NCBI RefSeq assembly: GCF_004745645.1
Contig: NZ_SRMB01000004.1
Location: 434,001-498,000, forward strand
Reading direction: 5' to 3'
DNA: 64,000 nt
Origin: Hymenobacter metallicola
GTDB lineage: Bacteria > Bacteroidota > Bacteroidia > Cytophagales > Hymenobacteraceae
In this document: positions 40,453 to 48,840 of the stretch, piece by piece
Layout: each line of letters starts with the position of its first letter
How positions within the stretch are numbered: the first letter of the stretch is position 1
Made by a program: the position numbers and the translations under genes
Notes under the pieces: model-generated
Databases searched by the model: none
Told to the model about the DNA's origin: nothing
Seen by the model: only the letters and a program-made list of their open reading frames with translations

Positions 40453-41361
40453 ATGAAATATGTAAAGTTTGAATCGGGAGGCCGCCCATGGGCTAACGAT
40501 GATTTAGATGTACTCCAGGATGAGGTGTACGCCGCCATCCAATCCACGCTGCAGGGGGCACCACCTATGGTGCTTAGCGGGTGCAAGGCTGAGCAGCCAG
40601 TGCCCGGCTTCGGTAGCATCAGCCCCGGCTTTATCTGGCTGGCGGGCAATATTCAGCGCTATGACGGAGCGTCCGACGTGACATTTCCGGCTGAAATCAT
40701 TGCGGGGGAGTATGTCGACACTGATTTCCGCGCCTATCAGACCGGCGGTAGTAAGGCCTGCATGACCGAACGGGAGTTCATCACCCAGCCCGCCGGTACC
40801 GCGGCGGCCGACGTGGCCCGCATCACGTTTATTTCCGGGCCAGAGTTGACCTATTGGAAATACATCGAAAGCAAAACTCGCTACGTGGGGGAGGTACAGA
40901 TGCTGGCCATATTCGACTCTCGCCACTACGACAACACGGGCAAGGGCTGGACGGACCTTGACACCCGGGGCTGGGCGTTGTGCAATGGGCAGAACGGCAC
41001 AGCCGACCTACGAGAGCGGTTTGTGGTGGGCATGCACCCGCAGGCAAACGACTATAGCCAGCCCGGTAAAACGGGGGGGGCTGCTCAGGTAAAAATCGAG
41101 GTTGAGCATATGCCAGCGCACACCCATGACGTGGGCAGGGCAGGTAAGCACCGGCACAAGCAGGAGCGAAACACCAAATCTACTTCCAGCGAGAAGGCCA
41201 GTGCTACGCGTTCAGGTAACCCTGAGTTTGACGGTAACTACCTCGATACATCCGAGGCTGGGGAGCACACCCACGAGCTGGCTGAAACCGGGGGGGGACA
41301 GCTCCACGAAAACCGGCCGCCCTTTTATGTATTGGCTTTTCGGCAGTGGATAGGGTTTTAA
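40453..41361 (+). CDS. Phage tail-collar fibre protein (cassette B)
   Basis: 302 aa. N-terminus KYVKFESGGRPWANDDLDV; Tail Collar segment GWALCNGQNGTADLRERFVVG; His-rich AHTHDVGRAGKHRHKQ; C-terminus ENRPPFYVLAFRQWIGF. It is the in-line copy of the fibre at 22524-23426: the attachment end and the collar core agree closely, while the stretch after the His-rich region differs, as expected for receptor-binding variation. It is the last structural gene before the T9SS gene. Confidence 0.88.
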   Translation: MKYVKFESGGRPWANDDLDVLQDEVYAAIQSTLQGAPPMVLSGCKAEQPVPGFGSISPGFIWLAGNIQRYDGASDVTFPAEIIAGEYVDTDFRAYQTGGSKACMTEREFITQPAGTAAADVARITFISGPELTYWKYIESKTRYVGEVQMLAIFDSRHYDNTGKGWTDLDTRGWALCNGQNGTADLRERFVVGMHPQANDYSQPGKTGGAAQVKIEVEHMPAHTHDVGRAGKHRHKQERNTKSTSSEKASATRSGNPEFDGNYLDTSEAGEHTHELAETGGGQLHENRPPFYVLAFRQWIGF

Positions 41362-41385
41362 GTAGTAAGGGTGAGAGGCAATGTG

Positions 41386-41393
41386 TAGCTTTG
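41386..41393 (+). promoter_or_regulatory. Moron promoter -7 box, cassette B
   Basis: TAGCTTTG, 21 nt before the ATG at 41415, identical to the box at 22472-22479. Confidence 0.65.
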
Positions 41394-41414
41394 TTTCTCA
41401 CCCTTATTCCTTTT

Positions 41415-42191
41415 ATGAAAAAGTTATTTACGCTCCTTCTGTCCTTTACTGCTCTGACTGCTAGCGCTCAGATAACGTTGGAAAAAGAGTATGCAGCTGG
41501 CACACTTCGTCTCGACGTAATCAAGCTCTCAACTGGCGCCGTAAAATATGTTACGGCTGAGGATAAATCTCCCACGGTGCGCTTGTACAACTTGGACCAC
41601 TCGCTTTTTCGGCAGGTTACTTTGCCCACTGCTCTGATTGGTACCGACTTTTACGTGGAAACGATAGCCGATAAGCTGTTCAACCAGGATGCAGCCCTAG
41701 AATTTGGGGTAAGTGTGCGCAATGCCACTGATACGAATTCGGCTTACAAGATTATCTCAGAGTCTGGAAGCCTGATTGCAAGCATTGACTCTGTTGCCGG
41801 TGTAGAGTTCTACAACACACCTGCAGGCGCTAAAATGTTAGCCGCTCGAAATTTCAACTTGAAGCGGGCCAACGAGGGGGTGCGGGTGTATAACCTGCCA
41901 GGCACCTACACGACTCTGAAAGCCACCAACAAACTCGACGAGCTTACCGCCTCCCCCTACCCCAATCCGGCGGCAGAATCCATCCGCCTGCCCTACTCGG
42001 TGAAAAAAGGCGAAGTAGCCACCCTCGACGTACTCAGCATGACGGGCCAAGTGGTGAAGTCCTACAAAGTAGACGCCACGTTTGACCACCTGCAGCTCAA
42101 AGCCCGGGAGTTGCCCGCCGGCACCTACGTGTACCGGGTGACTTCCGCCACTGGAGCCACGGCCGGAAAGAAGTTTGTGGTAACTCGATAG
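41415..42191 (+). CDS. Secreted protein with T9SS sorting domain (cassette B)
   Basis: 258 aa from the ATG at 41415, downstream of its own -7 box. Signal peptide KKLFTLLLSFTALTASAQ, mature start ITLEKEY (ITLEKKH in the paralogue), a divergent beta-rich middle, and a type A T9SS sorting domain with SPYPNPAAESIRLPY, LDVLSMTGQVVKSY, LPAGTYVYRV and KKFVV. The middle has drifted much more than the signal and sorting ends. It is transcribed with or just after the fibre and ends at a strong terminator. Likely displayed on the lysogen's surface; function unknown. Confidence 0.8.
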   Translation: MKKLFTLLLSFTALTASAQITLEKEYAAGTLRLDVIKLSTGAVKYVTAEDKSPTVRLYNLDHSLFRQVTLPTALIGTDFYVETIADKLFNQDAALEFGVSVRNATDTNSAYKIISESGSLIASIDSVAGVEFYNTPAGAKMLAARNFNLKRANEGVRVYNLPGTYTTLKATNKLDELTASPYPNPAAESIRLPYSVKKGEVATLDVLSMTGQVVKSYKVDATFDHLQLKARELPAGTYVYRVTSATGATAGKKFVVTR

Positions 42192-42207
42192 AGCAAGCCC
42201 CAGTAAG

Positions 42208-42243
42208 GAAAAAGCCTCGACCATCTGGCCGGGGCTTTTTTTT
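42208..42243 (+). terminator. Terminator after T9SS gene B
   Basis: AAAAAGCCTCG / TGGCCGGGGCTTTTTTT hairpin, similar to 21636-21671. Confidence 0.75.
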
Positions 42244-42254
42244 ACCTTTCTGTG

Positions 42255-42521
42255 ATGGAATCAAACGCCCGCGTTAAACTTTCTGCTCGAGTCGCTAAGA
42301 AAACTGGCGGATACAGCCTTATCGAGATTCGGCCCGGTTTTGATGAAGAACCCTGGCAGATGGAGCTATATCACGAAATAGCCAAGAAGCTCGGCCCAGA
42401 GGAAGCGGCGGCATTTGTAGCTGAGCGGTATTTGCTCGACCATCCCACCCAACTGGTGGCGGTAGGGCGGCAGCTCATCACGGCCTTAGTGCTTCAGGTG
42501 CTGGCACCTGACAGTGAATAA
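42255..42521 (+). CDS. Hypothetical protein at the prophage right end
   Basis: 88 aa from the ATG at 42255 (a GTG one codon upstream is possible). Basic start (ARVKLSARVAKKTGGYSL), acidic middle with EPWQMELYHEIAKKLGPEEA and a hydrophobic C-terminal helix (AVGRQLITALVLQVLAP). Family not recognised. It is the last gene before ssrA. Confidence 0.55.
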   Translation: MESNARVKLSARVAKKTGGYSLIEIRPGFDEEPWQMELYHEIAKKLGPEEAAAFVAERYLLDHPTQLVAVGRQLITALVLQVLAPDSE

Positions 42522-42575
42522 GAGCACAAATAGACCCGCTTTGTTCTACTACTCTTTTGTGCTTTTTACGCCAAT

Positions 42576-42597
42576 CTGTTGGCAAAACTGTTGGCAA
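42576..42597. repeat. 12-bp-spaced direct repeat near ssrA, possible arm site
   Basis: CTGTTGGCAA at 42576-42585 and again at 42588-42597. Located between the last phage gene and the ssrA terminator, it may be an integrase arm-binding site. Confidence 0.4.
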
Positions 42598-42605
42598 GTC
42601 ACAAA

Positions 42606-42638
42606 AAAAGCCCTTCCCGTTGCCGGGAAGGGCTTTTC
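42606..42638 (-). terminator. ssrA terminator
   Basis: AAGCCCTTCCCG / CGGGAAGGGCTT stem followed on minus by seven T, 3 nt after the tmRNA 3' end. Confidence 0.85.
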
Positions 42639-42640
42639 AG

Positions 42641-43008
42641 TGGAGCTGCAGGGAGTCGAACCCTGGTCCAGACAAGGAAACCGTCGAGCTTTCTACGTGC
42701 GTATCTACGCTTGGATTTTCGTGAAACTCCGGGCGCGCATCAGGCCCGTAGAGTCTCCTTAGATGCAGTTGGTTTTCGCTAGAAAGTCACACCTCCTTCC
42801 TAACTATCTTCTACTTACGACGCCCCGAACTCACCCGTGTAAAAGAAAACGGGTGCGGGACGATGACATTACCTAGTACCTAGACTAAGCAGCCATGGCG
42901 TAGCTATACTCGCCAGTTATTGTTCGAATGATTTGGTCGCAGAAGATCCATTCAACTCCTGGCACGCTTACTCGCGACTTGCGCAAGCTGTCAATTCCGG
43001 TCAGCCCC
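42641..43008 (-). ncRNA. ssrA: Transfer-messenger RNA (tmRNA)
   Basis: 368 nt on minus. The 5' end GGGGCTGAC and the 3' end CAGCTCCA form the tRNA-like acceptor, and GGGTTCGACTCCC is the T-arm (about 42650-42662). The coding part contains GGC GAG TAT AGC TAC GCC ATG GCT GCT TAG, giving the tag GEYSYAMAA, close to the Cytophagales type (GE.SYAMAA). CCA is not encoded. tmRNA rescues stalled ribosomes and marks the product for proteolysis. Its 3' end borders the prophage, a frequent integration site. Confidence 0.93.
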
Positions 43009-43122
43009 AAATGGTAAAGAACGATGCCCGCCATGCTCGGCGGGGTGCGAATGTACGCATTCAGGGGTAATAACGTTCTGTTATCTGCAATTTGTTCCCT
43101 TCCAAAGACCGTCTTTTCGGGG

Positions 43123-43130
43123 TATCTTTG
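43123..43130 (+). promoter_or_regulatory. Predicted -7 box for dnaX
   Basis: TATCTTTG fits TAnnTTTG, 11 nt before the ATG; a GGAAGGAG stretch lies between. Confidence 0.55.
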
Positions 43131-43141
43131 CAGGAAGGAGT

Positions 43142-45292
43142 ATGGAAAATTTCGTCGTTTCGGCCCGTAAATACCGTCCTGCCACGTTTAGAAGCGTGGT
43201 GGGGCAGCAGCACGTGACTACCACGCTGCAGAATGCCATTACCAGCCAGCACCTGGCCCAGGCCTTCCTGTTTTGCGGCCCCCGGGGCGTGGGCAAGACC
43301 ACCTGCGCCCGGATTCTGGCCAAGACCATCAACTGCGAATTCGTGGAGCAGCACGTGCGCCAGGGCCGGCCCGTGTCGGAACTGCTGCGCACCCAGCCCG
43401 AGCTGGTGCCCACCGCTTTGCAGCAGGCTGCCGACCCCGATAACACTCCGTTCGAGCTCGAAGCCTGCGGACAGTGCCCTTCCTGCCGGGCTTTCCAGGA
43501 AAATGCCTCCTTCAATGTGCACGAGCTGGATGCCGCCTCCAACAACTCGGTGGAAGACATCCGCAGCCTGGTAGAGCAAGTACGCTACGCCCCCCAGCAG
43601 GGTCGTTTCAAGGTGTACATCATCGACGAGGTGCACATGCTGTCCAACGCGGCTTTCAACGCCTTTCTCAAGACGCTGGAAGAGCCGCCATCCTACGCCA
43701 TTTTTATCCTGGCTACCACTGAGCGGCACAAGATTATCCCCACGATTCTGTCGCGCTGCCAGATTTTCGACTTCAACCGGATTCGGGTCGACGACATCCG
43801 CGGGCACCTGCGCCACGTGGCTACCCAAGAGAAGATTCAGGCCGAAGATGACGCTTTGCACCTGCTGGCCCAGAAAGCCGACGGCGGCCTGCGCGACGCG
43901 CTGAGCATGTTCGACCAGATGGTGACCTTCTCGGGCCACAATCTGACCTACAAGGATGTGGTGCAGAACCTGCACATTCTCGACTACGAGTACTACTTCC
44001 GCCTCATCGACGCCCTGCTAGGCGAAAACCTGTCGCAGACCCTGCTGCTGCTCGACGAGGTGATGCAGAACGGCTTCGACCTGCACAACTTCGTGGTGGG
44101 CACTGCCGAGCACCTGCGCGGCCTGCTCGTGTGCAAGGATCAGGTGACGGTGCAGCTGCTGGAAGTGTCGGAGGGCATTCGGGTGCGCTACGTGCAGCAG
44201 GCCCAGGCCGCCCCGCTGGCCTTTCTGCTCTCGGCCCTGAACCTGGTGAGCCAGTGCGACCGGGAATTCAAGCAGGCTAAAAACCAGCGCCTCCACGTGG
44301 AGCTCATGCTGATGAAGCTGGCCTACCTTAATGGGGCGGTACAGTTCGCCCGTGACATGAGCCCTTCGTCCTCCAACGGCGAGGCTAAAAAAAAAACTAG
44401 TGTAGCGCCCGTTGCGGCTACATCGAACGGCTCAGCAACTCCGGCTCCTGCGGTAAAGGAGACTTTCCACGTGGCCCCGGCCGTGAACGGCACACCCGCG
44501 CCCACCCTGAACGGGGCGCCCCGGGCCGTAGCGGCAGCCATTACCCAAACCACGCCCCCCCCTCCGGTTTCGGCCACGGTAGCGCCGCCCGTCGTGTCGG
44601 CTCCCGCCGACCCGGAGCCCATTGTGCCCATCGAAAGCGGCATTGAGGAGCTGCACGACACGCCTAGCATCGAGGAGCCGGAAGTGGTGGAGCCCGTCCG
44701 TCAGTTTCGCGACACCACGCCGCACGTGGAAATCGGGGCGCCCAGCTTCGAGGGCCACGAGCCGGAAGGTCCGCGCCGCATTGCCCCCGTGCTCAAGCCG
44801 CTCAATCCCGCCGCCAAACTTATTCCGAGCCTGAAGGACCTTAAGGCGCAGGTGGCCCAGCAGGTATCGGCCAGCCAGGCCGGGCCGGCGGTGGTGGAGG
44901 AAGAGGTTACGGGCCCCGTCGCGGGCTTGCCGGCCATCGACGAGGAAAAGCTGCTCCAGGTCTGGAACGAAATCAAGGAGTCACGCAGAGCGGAGCGCAT
45001 GACCGAGTACGTACTGCTGAACCGGCCCATGCTGGTCGATGAGCAGCACGTTATTCACCTCACCGTCGACAACCCCGTGCAGCTCGACCAGTTCAACGAC
45101 TTCCGGGCCGAGCTGCTCACCGAGCTGCGCCGCCGCACCGGCTACCGCCACCTCAATGTGCAGGTGGTGCTGGCCGAAAAAGCCCCCGCTGGCCGCATGC
45201 TCTACACCTCGGCCGACAAATTCGAGTACCTCTCCGAAAAATTCCCGGTGTTGCTCACCATGAAGCAGCGCCTGGGCCTGGATACCGACTAA
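43142..45292 (+). CDS. dnaX: DNA polymerase III subunit gamma/tau
   Basis: 716 aa (tau). Walker A GPRGVGKTT at 46-54, zinc-binding Cys in CGQCPSCRAF, Walker B YIIDEVHMLSNAAFNAFL, sensor 1 IFILATTERHKI. AAA+ domains end near 415. A Pro/Ala/Thr-rich linker follows and a C-terminal domain starts near 600. At codon 416 there is a run of ten A (44387-44396); a -1 shift there reads AAC TAG and ends the protein at once, which would give a ~419-aa gamma form. It loads the sliding clamp and ties the polymerase to the helicase. Chromosomal, not phage. Confidence 0.97.
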   Translation: MENFVVSARKYRPATFRSVVGQQHVTTTLQNAITSQHLAQAFLFCGPRGVGKTTCARILAKTINCEFVEQHVRQGRPVSELLRTQPELVPTALQQAADPDNTPFELEACGQCPSCRAFQENASFNVHELDAASNNSVEDIRSLVEQVRYAPQQGRFKVYIIDEVHMLSNAAFNAFLKTLEEPPSYAIFILATTERHKIIPTILSRCQIFDFNRIRVDDIRGHLRHVATQEKIQAEDDALHLLAQKADGGLRDALSMFDQMVTFSGHNLTYKDVVQNLHILDYEYYFRLIDALLGENLSQTLLLLDEVMQNGFDLHNFVVGTAEHLRGLLVCKDQVTVQLLEVSEGIRVRYVQQAQAAPLAFLLSALNLVSQCDREFKQAKNQRLHVELMLMKLAYLNGAVQFARDMSPSSSNGEAKKKTSVAPVAATSNGSATPAPAVKETFHVAPAVNGTPAPTLNGAPRAVAAAITQTTPPPPVSATVAPPVVSAPADPEPIVPIESGIEELHDTPSIEEPEVVEPVRQFRDTTPHVEIGAPSFEGHEPEGPRRIAPVLKPLNPAAKLIPSLKDLKAQVAQQVSASQAGPAVVEEEVTGPVAGLPAIDEEKLLQVWNEIKESRRAERMTEYVLLNRPMLVDEQHVIHLTVDNPVQLDQFNDFRAELLTELRRRTGYRHLNVQVVLAEKAPAGRMLYTSADKFEYLSEKFPVLLTMKQRLGLDTD
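44387..44400 (+). promoter_or_regulatory. A10 slippage/frameshift site in dnaX
   Basis: Ten A followed by CTAG. Frame 0 reads AAA AAA AAA ACT; in the -1 frame AAC is followed by TAG (44398-44400). A -1 ribosomal shift or insertion of one A by RNA polymerase gives gamma. Confidence 0.65.
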
Positions 45293-45309
45293 CAAGTAGA
45301 GCCAGCCAG

Positions 45310-45396
45310 TAGTAGCGCGAACGTTGTAGTGCGCGTGCCCCGCGCCGTTTCCACGGTTGTCGTTCCGGCACGCGCACTACAACGTTCGCGCTACTA
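45310..45396. repeat. 30-bp perfect inverted repeat downstream of dnaX
   Basis: Arms 45310-45339 (TAGTAGCGCGAACGTTGTAG...) and 45367-45396 are perfectly complementary with a 27-nt loop. No T-run follows. Looks like a dispersed palindromic genome repeat; may also stop transcription of dnaX. The remainder of 45397-45580 shows no gene. Confidence 0.85.
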
Positions 45397-45603
45397 GCGT
45401 TTTAGCCCGTTCTGATCTACCCCACTTATTTCGGCGCCACCGCGGCGGCCAAGCCCCGCACGCAGCCTGCTGCCGACTTACTCTTTCCTACCCCAAACCA
45501 GGCGCCCTTACATACTAATTATTCCGGACTTTGCGCCCAACTTAAAATATGCTCATAATCAATCCAATAGCGCATTGTGTTTTTAATTGCAATACCGGCC
45601 GCC

Positions 45604-45611
45604 TATCTTTG
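45604..45611 (+). promoter_or_regulatory. Predicted -7 box for the M16 peptidase gene
   Basis: TATCTTTG, 42 nt before the GTG at 45653. It lies inside the longer open frame beginning at 45587 and so rules out that start. Confidence 0.6.
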
Positions 45612-45652
45612 AAACCTTGTCCTTACGCCTCGCTTTCTGCCCTGGGAATTTC

Positions 45653-48600
45653 GTGAAAAAACCCTTTCTGCTACTATTTCCAGCCATTGCGGCACTTGGC
45701 CTTACCACCCAGTGCCAGACGAGCAAGCCCGCCGCCACCACGGCGGCTACCACCGCTCCGACCCCAACGGCTCAAGCTCAGCAGAAGGAATACAAGTACG
45801 AAACCGTGGAGGGCGACCCGCTCAAGGCTCGCATCTACACCCTGGATAACGGCCTGACCGTGTACCTGTCGGACTACGACGACGCGCCCCGCATCCAGAC
45901 TTACCTGGCCGTGCGCGCCGGTTCCAAAAACGACCCCAGCACCGCCACCGGCCTGGCCCATTACCTGGAGCACATGGTGTTCAAGGGCACCTCGAAGCTG
46001 GGTACCCAGAATTGGGCCGCCGAAAAGCCCGAGCTCGACAAGATTGAGGCCCTCTACGAAGTGTACCGCTCGAAAACCGACCCGGCCGAGCGCAAAAAAC
46101 TCTACCACCAGATCGACTCGATTTCGAGCGTGGCGGCCAAGTACGCCGTAGCCAACGAGTACGACAAGGTGATGGGCGCCATCGGCTCCAAGGGCTCCAA
46201 CGCTTACACCTCGGTCGAGCAGACGGTGTACCAGGAGGATATTCCCTCGAACCAACTCGAAAAGTGGGCCGCCATTCAGAGTGAGCGGCTGGGCGAATTG
46301 GTGCCCCGCCTGTTTCACACAGAATTAGAAGCCGTGTACGAGGAGAAAAACCGGGGCCTCGACAACGACTTCTCGAAGGAATACGAGGCGCTGAACGCCA
46401 GCCTGTACCGCCAGCACCAATACGGGACCCAGACGACCATCGGGACCATTCAGCACCTGCAAAACCCGTCGATTACCGAAATCAAGAAGTATTTCGGTCA
46501 GTACTACGTGCCCAACAACGTGGCCCTGTGCCTCTCCGGCGACCTGGACTACGACCAGACCATCCGCCTCATCGACCAGTACTTTGGCAAGCTGCAAAGC
46601 AAGCCGGTGCCGGCTTTTGTGGCCGCCCAGGAAGCGCCCATTACGGCGCCCGTGGTCAAGGAAGTCGTGGGCCCCGATGCCGAAAACGTGATGCTCGGCT
46701 TCCGCTTCCCCGGTGCCGCCACCCACGACGCGCTGGTGCTGCGCATGATCGACAAGATTCTGACCAACGGCCAGGCTGGTTTGATTGATTTGAACCTGAA
46801 CCAGCAGCAGCGCGTGTTGCAGGCCGCCTCGTTCACGGATATCAACAACGACTACTCCTCCCACGTGCTCTACGCCACCCCGCGCCAGGGCCAGACCCTG
46901 CCCCAGGTGCGCGACCTGCTGCTGGGCCAGCTGGAGCTCGTGAAAAAGGGCAGCTTCCCCGACTGGCTGATTCCGGCCATCATCAACAACGAGAAGCTGC
47001 AGCGCACCAAGAGCTACGAAAGCAACGAGGCCCGGGCCGGCGCCTTCGTGGCCGCCTTTGTCTCGCGCCAGAGCTGGAAAGACGTGCTCCAGCAGTACGA
47101 GGACTTCGGCAAAATCACCAAGGAAGAGGTGCTGCGCGTGGCCAACCAGTACTACGGCCCCGGCTACGCCCTGATTTACAAGAAAACCGGCAAGGACACG
47201 AGCACGCCCAAAGTGGTGAAGCCCGCCATTACGCCCGTGCCCGTGAACCGCGAAGTAGCCTCCGGCTTCTACAAGGAAGTGGTGAGCAAGCCCAGCCCCG
47301 AGCTTCAGCCGGTGTTCGTGGATTACAAAAAGGATATTCAGGAGTTCAAGCTCGCCTCGGGCGTGCCGGTGTACTACACCCGCAACACCGAAAACGAGCT
47401 GTTCAACCTCTACTACATCCTGGACCTGGGCACCAACAACGACCCCAAGCTGGGTTTGGCCGCCGACTACCTCCAGTACCTGGGCACCGACAAGTTCACG
47501 GCCGCCCAATTGCAGCAGGAGTTCTACAAGTTGGGCTGCTCCTTCGGCGTATCCAGCGGGCAGGACCGGGTCTACGTCAGCCTCAGTGGCCTCGACAGCA
47601 ACTTCGAGCCGGCTTTGCAGCTGTTTGAAAGCCTGCTGGCCAACCCCAAGCCCGATGCCAAGGCGCTGAAGGACATGGTGGACGGGGTGCTCAAGGCTCG
47701 CAAGGATGCCAAGCTCAACAAGCAGGTGATTCTGACCCAGGCCATGCTGAGCTACGCCAAGTACGGCCCCAAAAACCCCTTCACCAGCCAGCTGAGCGAG
47801 AAAGAGCTGCGCGCCCTGAAGCCCACGGACCTTACCGCCCTGACCAAGAAGCTGACCAGCTACCAGCACCGGGTGCTGTACTATGGCCCGCGAGCCATTG
47901 AGTCTGGTCCAAATAAGGCGGCTCAAGCGCAAGTTTTACGCGACCATCACGGTATTGTTCCAACTGACAAAGGCGTAGCGGAAACGCTGAATACCCTGCA
48001 CCAGACGCCCGCCAAGCTCACGCCCGTGCCGGCCAACAAGGACTTTGCCGAGCAGCCGCTTAAGGACCGCAAAGTGTACTGGGTCGACTACAATATGGTG
48101 CAGGCCGAAATCCTGTTCCTGACCCGCGGCGACGTCTACGACAAGGCTCTGGTGCCCACCGTGAGCCTCTACAACGAGTACTTCGGCGGCGGCATGGGCA
48201 GCATCGTGTTTCAGGAGCTGCGCGAATCCAAGGCCTTGGCCTACTCCGCCTCCTCCCGCTACGCCAACGCCGACAAGCTGGGCCGCTCCAACTACAACCT
48301 GAGCTACATCGGCACCCAGAGCGACAAACTCGGCGAGGCCATGGCCGGCATGGAAACCCTGCTCAACGACCTGCCCGTGGCCGAAGCCAACCTGCAGATT
48401 GCCAAGCAAAGCATCCGCAACAGCATCGCCACCGAGCGCATCACCAAGTCCGACATCCTCTTCAGCTACGAGCGCGCCAAGCGCCTGGGCTTGGACTACG
48501 ACCTGCGCCGCGACGTGTACGAGCAAACCCAGAACATGAGCTTCGACGACTTGAAGAAGTTTCAGCAAGCCAAAGTAAAGGGCCAAAGCCAGACCATCCT

Positions 48601-48694
48601 GGTCATTGGCTCCAAAGACCGTCTCAATTTCAAGGAGCTAGCCAAGTACGGCCAGGTCCAGCAACTCACGCTGAAAGAGATTTTCGGCTATTAA
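45653..48694 (+). CDS. M16 family zinc metallopeptidase, lipoprotein
   Basis: 1013 aa from the GTG at 45653, chosen because it follows the -7 box and gives a lipoprotein signal (KKPFLLLFPAIAALGLTTQC, Cys 21). The first M16 half carries the inverted zinc motif HYLEH (103-107), and the Glu ~70 residues later is in AVYEEKNRGL. The second half lacks HxxEH and has RSNYNLSYIG-like substrate contacts, as in two-domain pitrilysin-type enzymes. It would degrade peptides in the periplasm or at the outer membrane. Monocistronic. Confidence 0.92.
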   Translation: MKKPFLLLFPAIAALGLTTQCQTSKPAATTAATTAPTPTAQAQQKEYKYETVEGDPLKARIYTLDNGLTVYLSDYDDAPRIQTYLAVRAGSKNDPSTATGLAHYLEHMVFKGTSKLGTQNWAAEKPELDKIEALYEVYRSKTDPAERKKLYHQIDSISSVAAKYAVANEYDKVMGAIGSKGSNAYTSVEQTVYQEDIPSNQLEKWAAIQSERLGELVPRLFHTELEAVYEEKNRGLDNDFSKEYEALNASLYRQHQYGTQTTIGTIQHLQNPSITEIKKYFGQYYVPNNVALCLSGDLDYDQTIRLIDQYFGKLQSKPVPAFVAAQEAPITAPVVKEVVGPDAENVMLGFRFPGAATHDALVLRMIDKILTNGQAGLIDLNLNQQQRVLQAASFTDINNDYSSHVLYATPRQGQTLPQVRDLLLGQLELVKKGSFPDWLIPAIINNEKLQRTKSYESNEARAGAFVAAFVSRQSWKDVLQQYEDFGKITKEEVLRVANQYYGPGYALIYKKTGKDTSTPKVVKPAITPVPVNREVASGFYKEVVSKPSPELQPVFVDYKKDIQEFKLASGVPVYYTRNTENELFNLYYILDLGTNNDPKLGLAADYLQYLGTDKFTAAQLQQEFYKLGCSFGVSSGQDRVYVSLSGLDSNFEPALQLFESLLANPKPDAKALKDMVDGVLKARKDAKLNKQVILTQAMLSYAKYGPKNPFTSQLSEKELRALKPTDLTALTKKLTSYQHRVLYYGPRAIESGPNKAAQAQVLRDHHGIVPTDKGVAETLNTLHQTPAKLTPVPANKDFAEQPLKDRKVYWVDYNMVQAEILFLTRGDVYDKALVPTVSLYNEYFGGGMGSIVFQELRESKALAYSASSRYANADKLGRSNYNLSYIGTQSDKLGEAMAGMETLLNDLPVAEANLQIAKQSIRNSIATERITKSDILFSYERAKRLGLDYDLRRDVYEQTQNMSFDDLKKFQQAKVKGQSQTILVIGSKDRLNFKELAKYGQVQQLTLKEIFGY

Positions 48695-48719
48695 AAAGCA
48701 TTCGTTATGTCTTTTCGTC

Positions 48720-48747
48720 TGTCATGCTGAGCTTGTCGAAGCATGAC
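48720..48747. repeat. REP-like palindrome
   Basis: GTCATGC-TGAGCTTGTCGAA-GCATGAC, a hairpin that I recognise as a common dispersed element of Bacteroidota and other genomes. Lies between the M16 gene and icd. Confidence 0.65.
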
Positions 48748-48840
48748 GACCTAGAAAGCTAAGGCAGGCGGGTTTATTACCTCTAACAACAACTTAAACA
48801 CCCTAAATAACTGTCAATTCGCAACTGACAACTTTTAACA

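Larger units (their letters stand above)
40453..42243 (+). repeat. Tail-fibre/T9SS cassette B (inverted homologue of cassette A)
   Basis: Same order of fibre, TAGCTTTG promoter, T9SS protein and terminator as 21636-23426 on the other strand. About 17 kb of phage genes lie between the two copies. Confidence 0.8.
11977..42640. mobile_element. Contractile-tailed (myovirus-like) prophage with accessory island
   Basis: Holds TerS, head protease, capsid, lysis genes, sheath, tube, chaperone, tape measure, baseplate and fibres, plus defence-like cargo and a homing endonuclease. The right limit is set by ssrA, whose 3' end at 42641 is a classic integration site. The left limit is not established: a broken terL lies at the window edge, and no integrase, repressor core, transposase or portal gene is visible. 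The given start is the left edge of continuous phage-like genes, not a proven att site. Confidence 0.6.

Noticed and set aside
24811..42191. Phage genes considered as an extracellular contractile injection system or tailocin
   Set aside because: Head protease/scaffold, capsid and terminase small subunit are present, so it derives from a complete phage.
42514..42782. Short plus-strand frames across ssrA
   Set aside because: They read through the antisense of the tmRNA and its terminator.
46325..47932. 535-aa minus-strand reading frame
   Set aside because: Mirror frame of the M16 peptidase in GC-rich DNA; no motif, and His/Val/Gly-rich composition typical of antisense frames.
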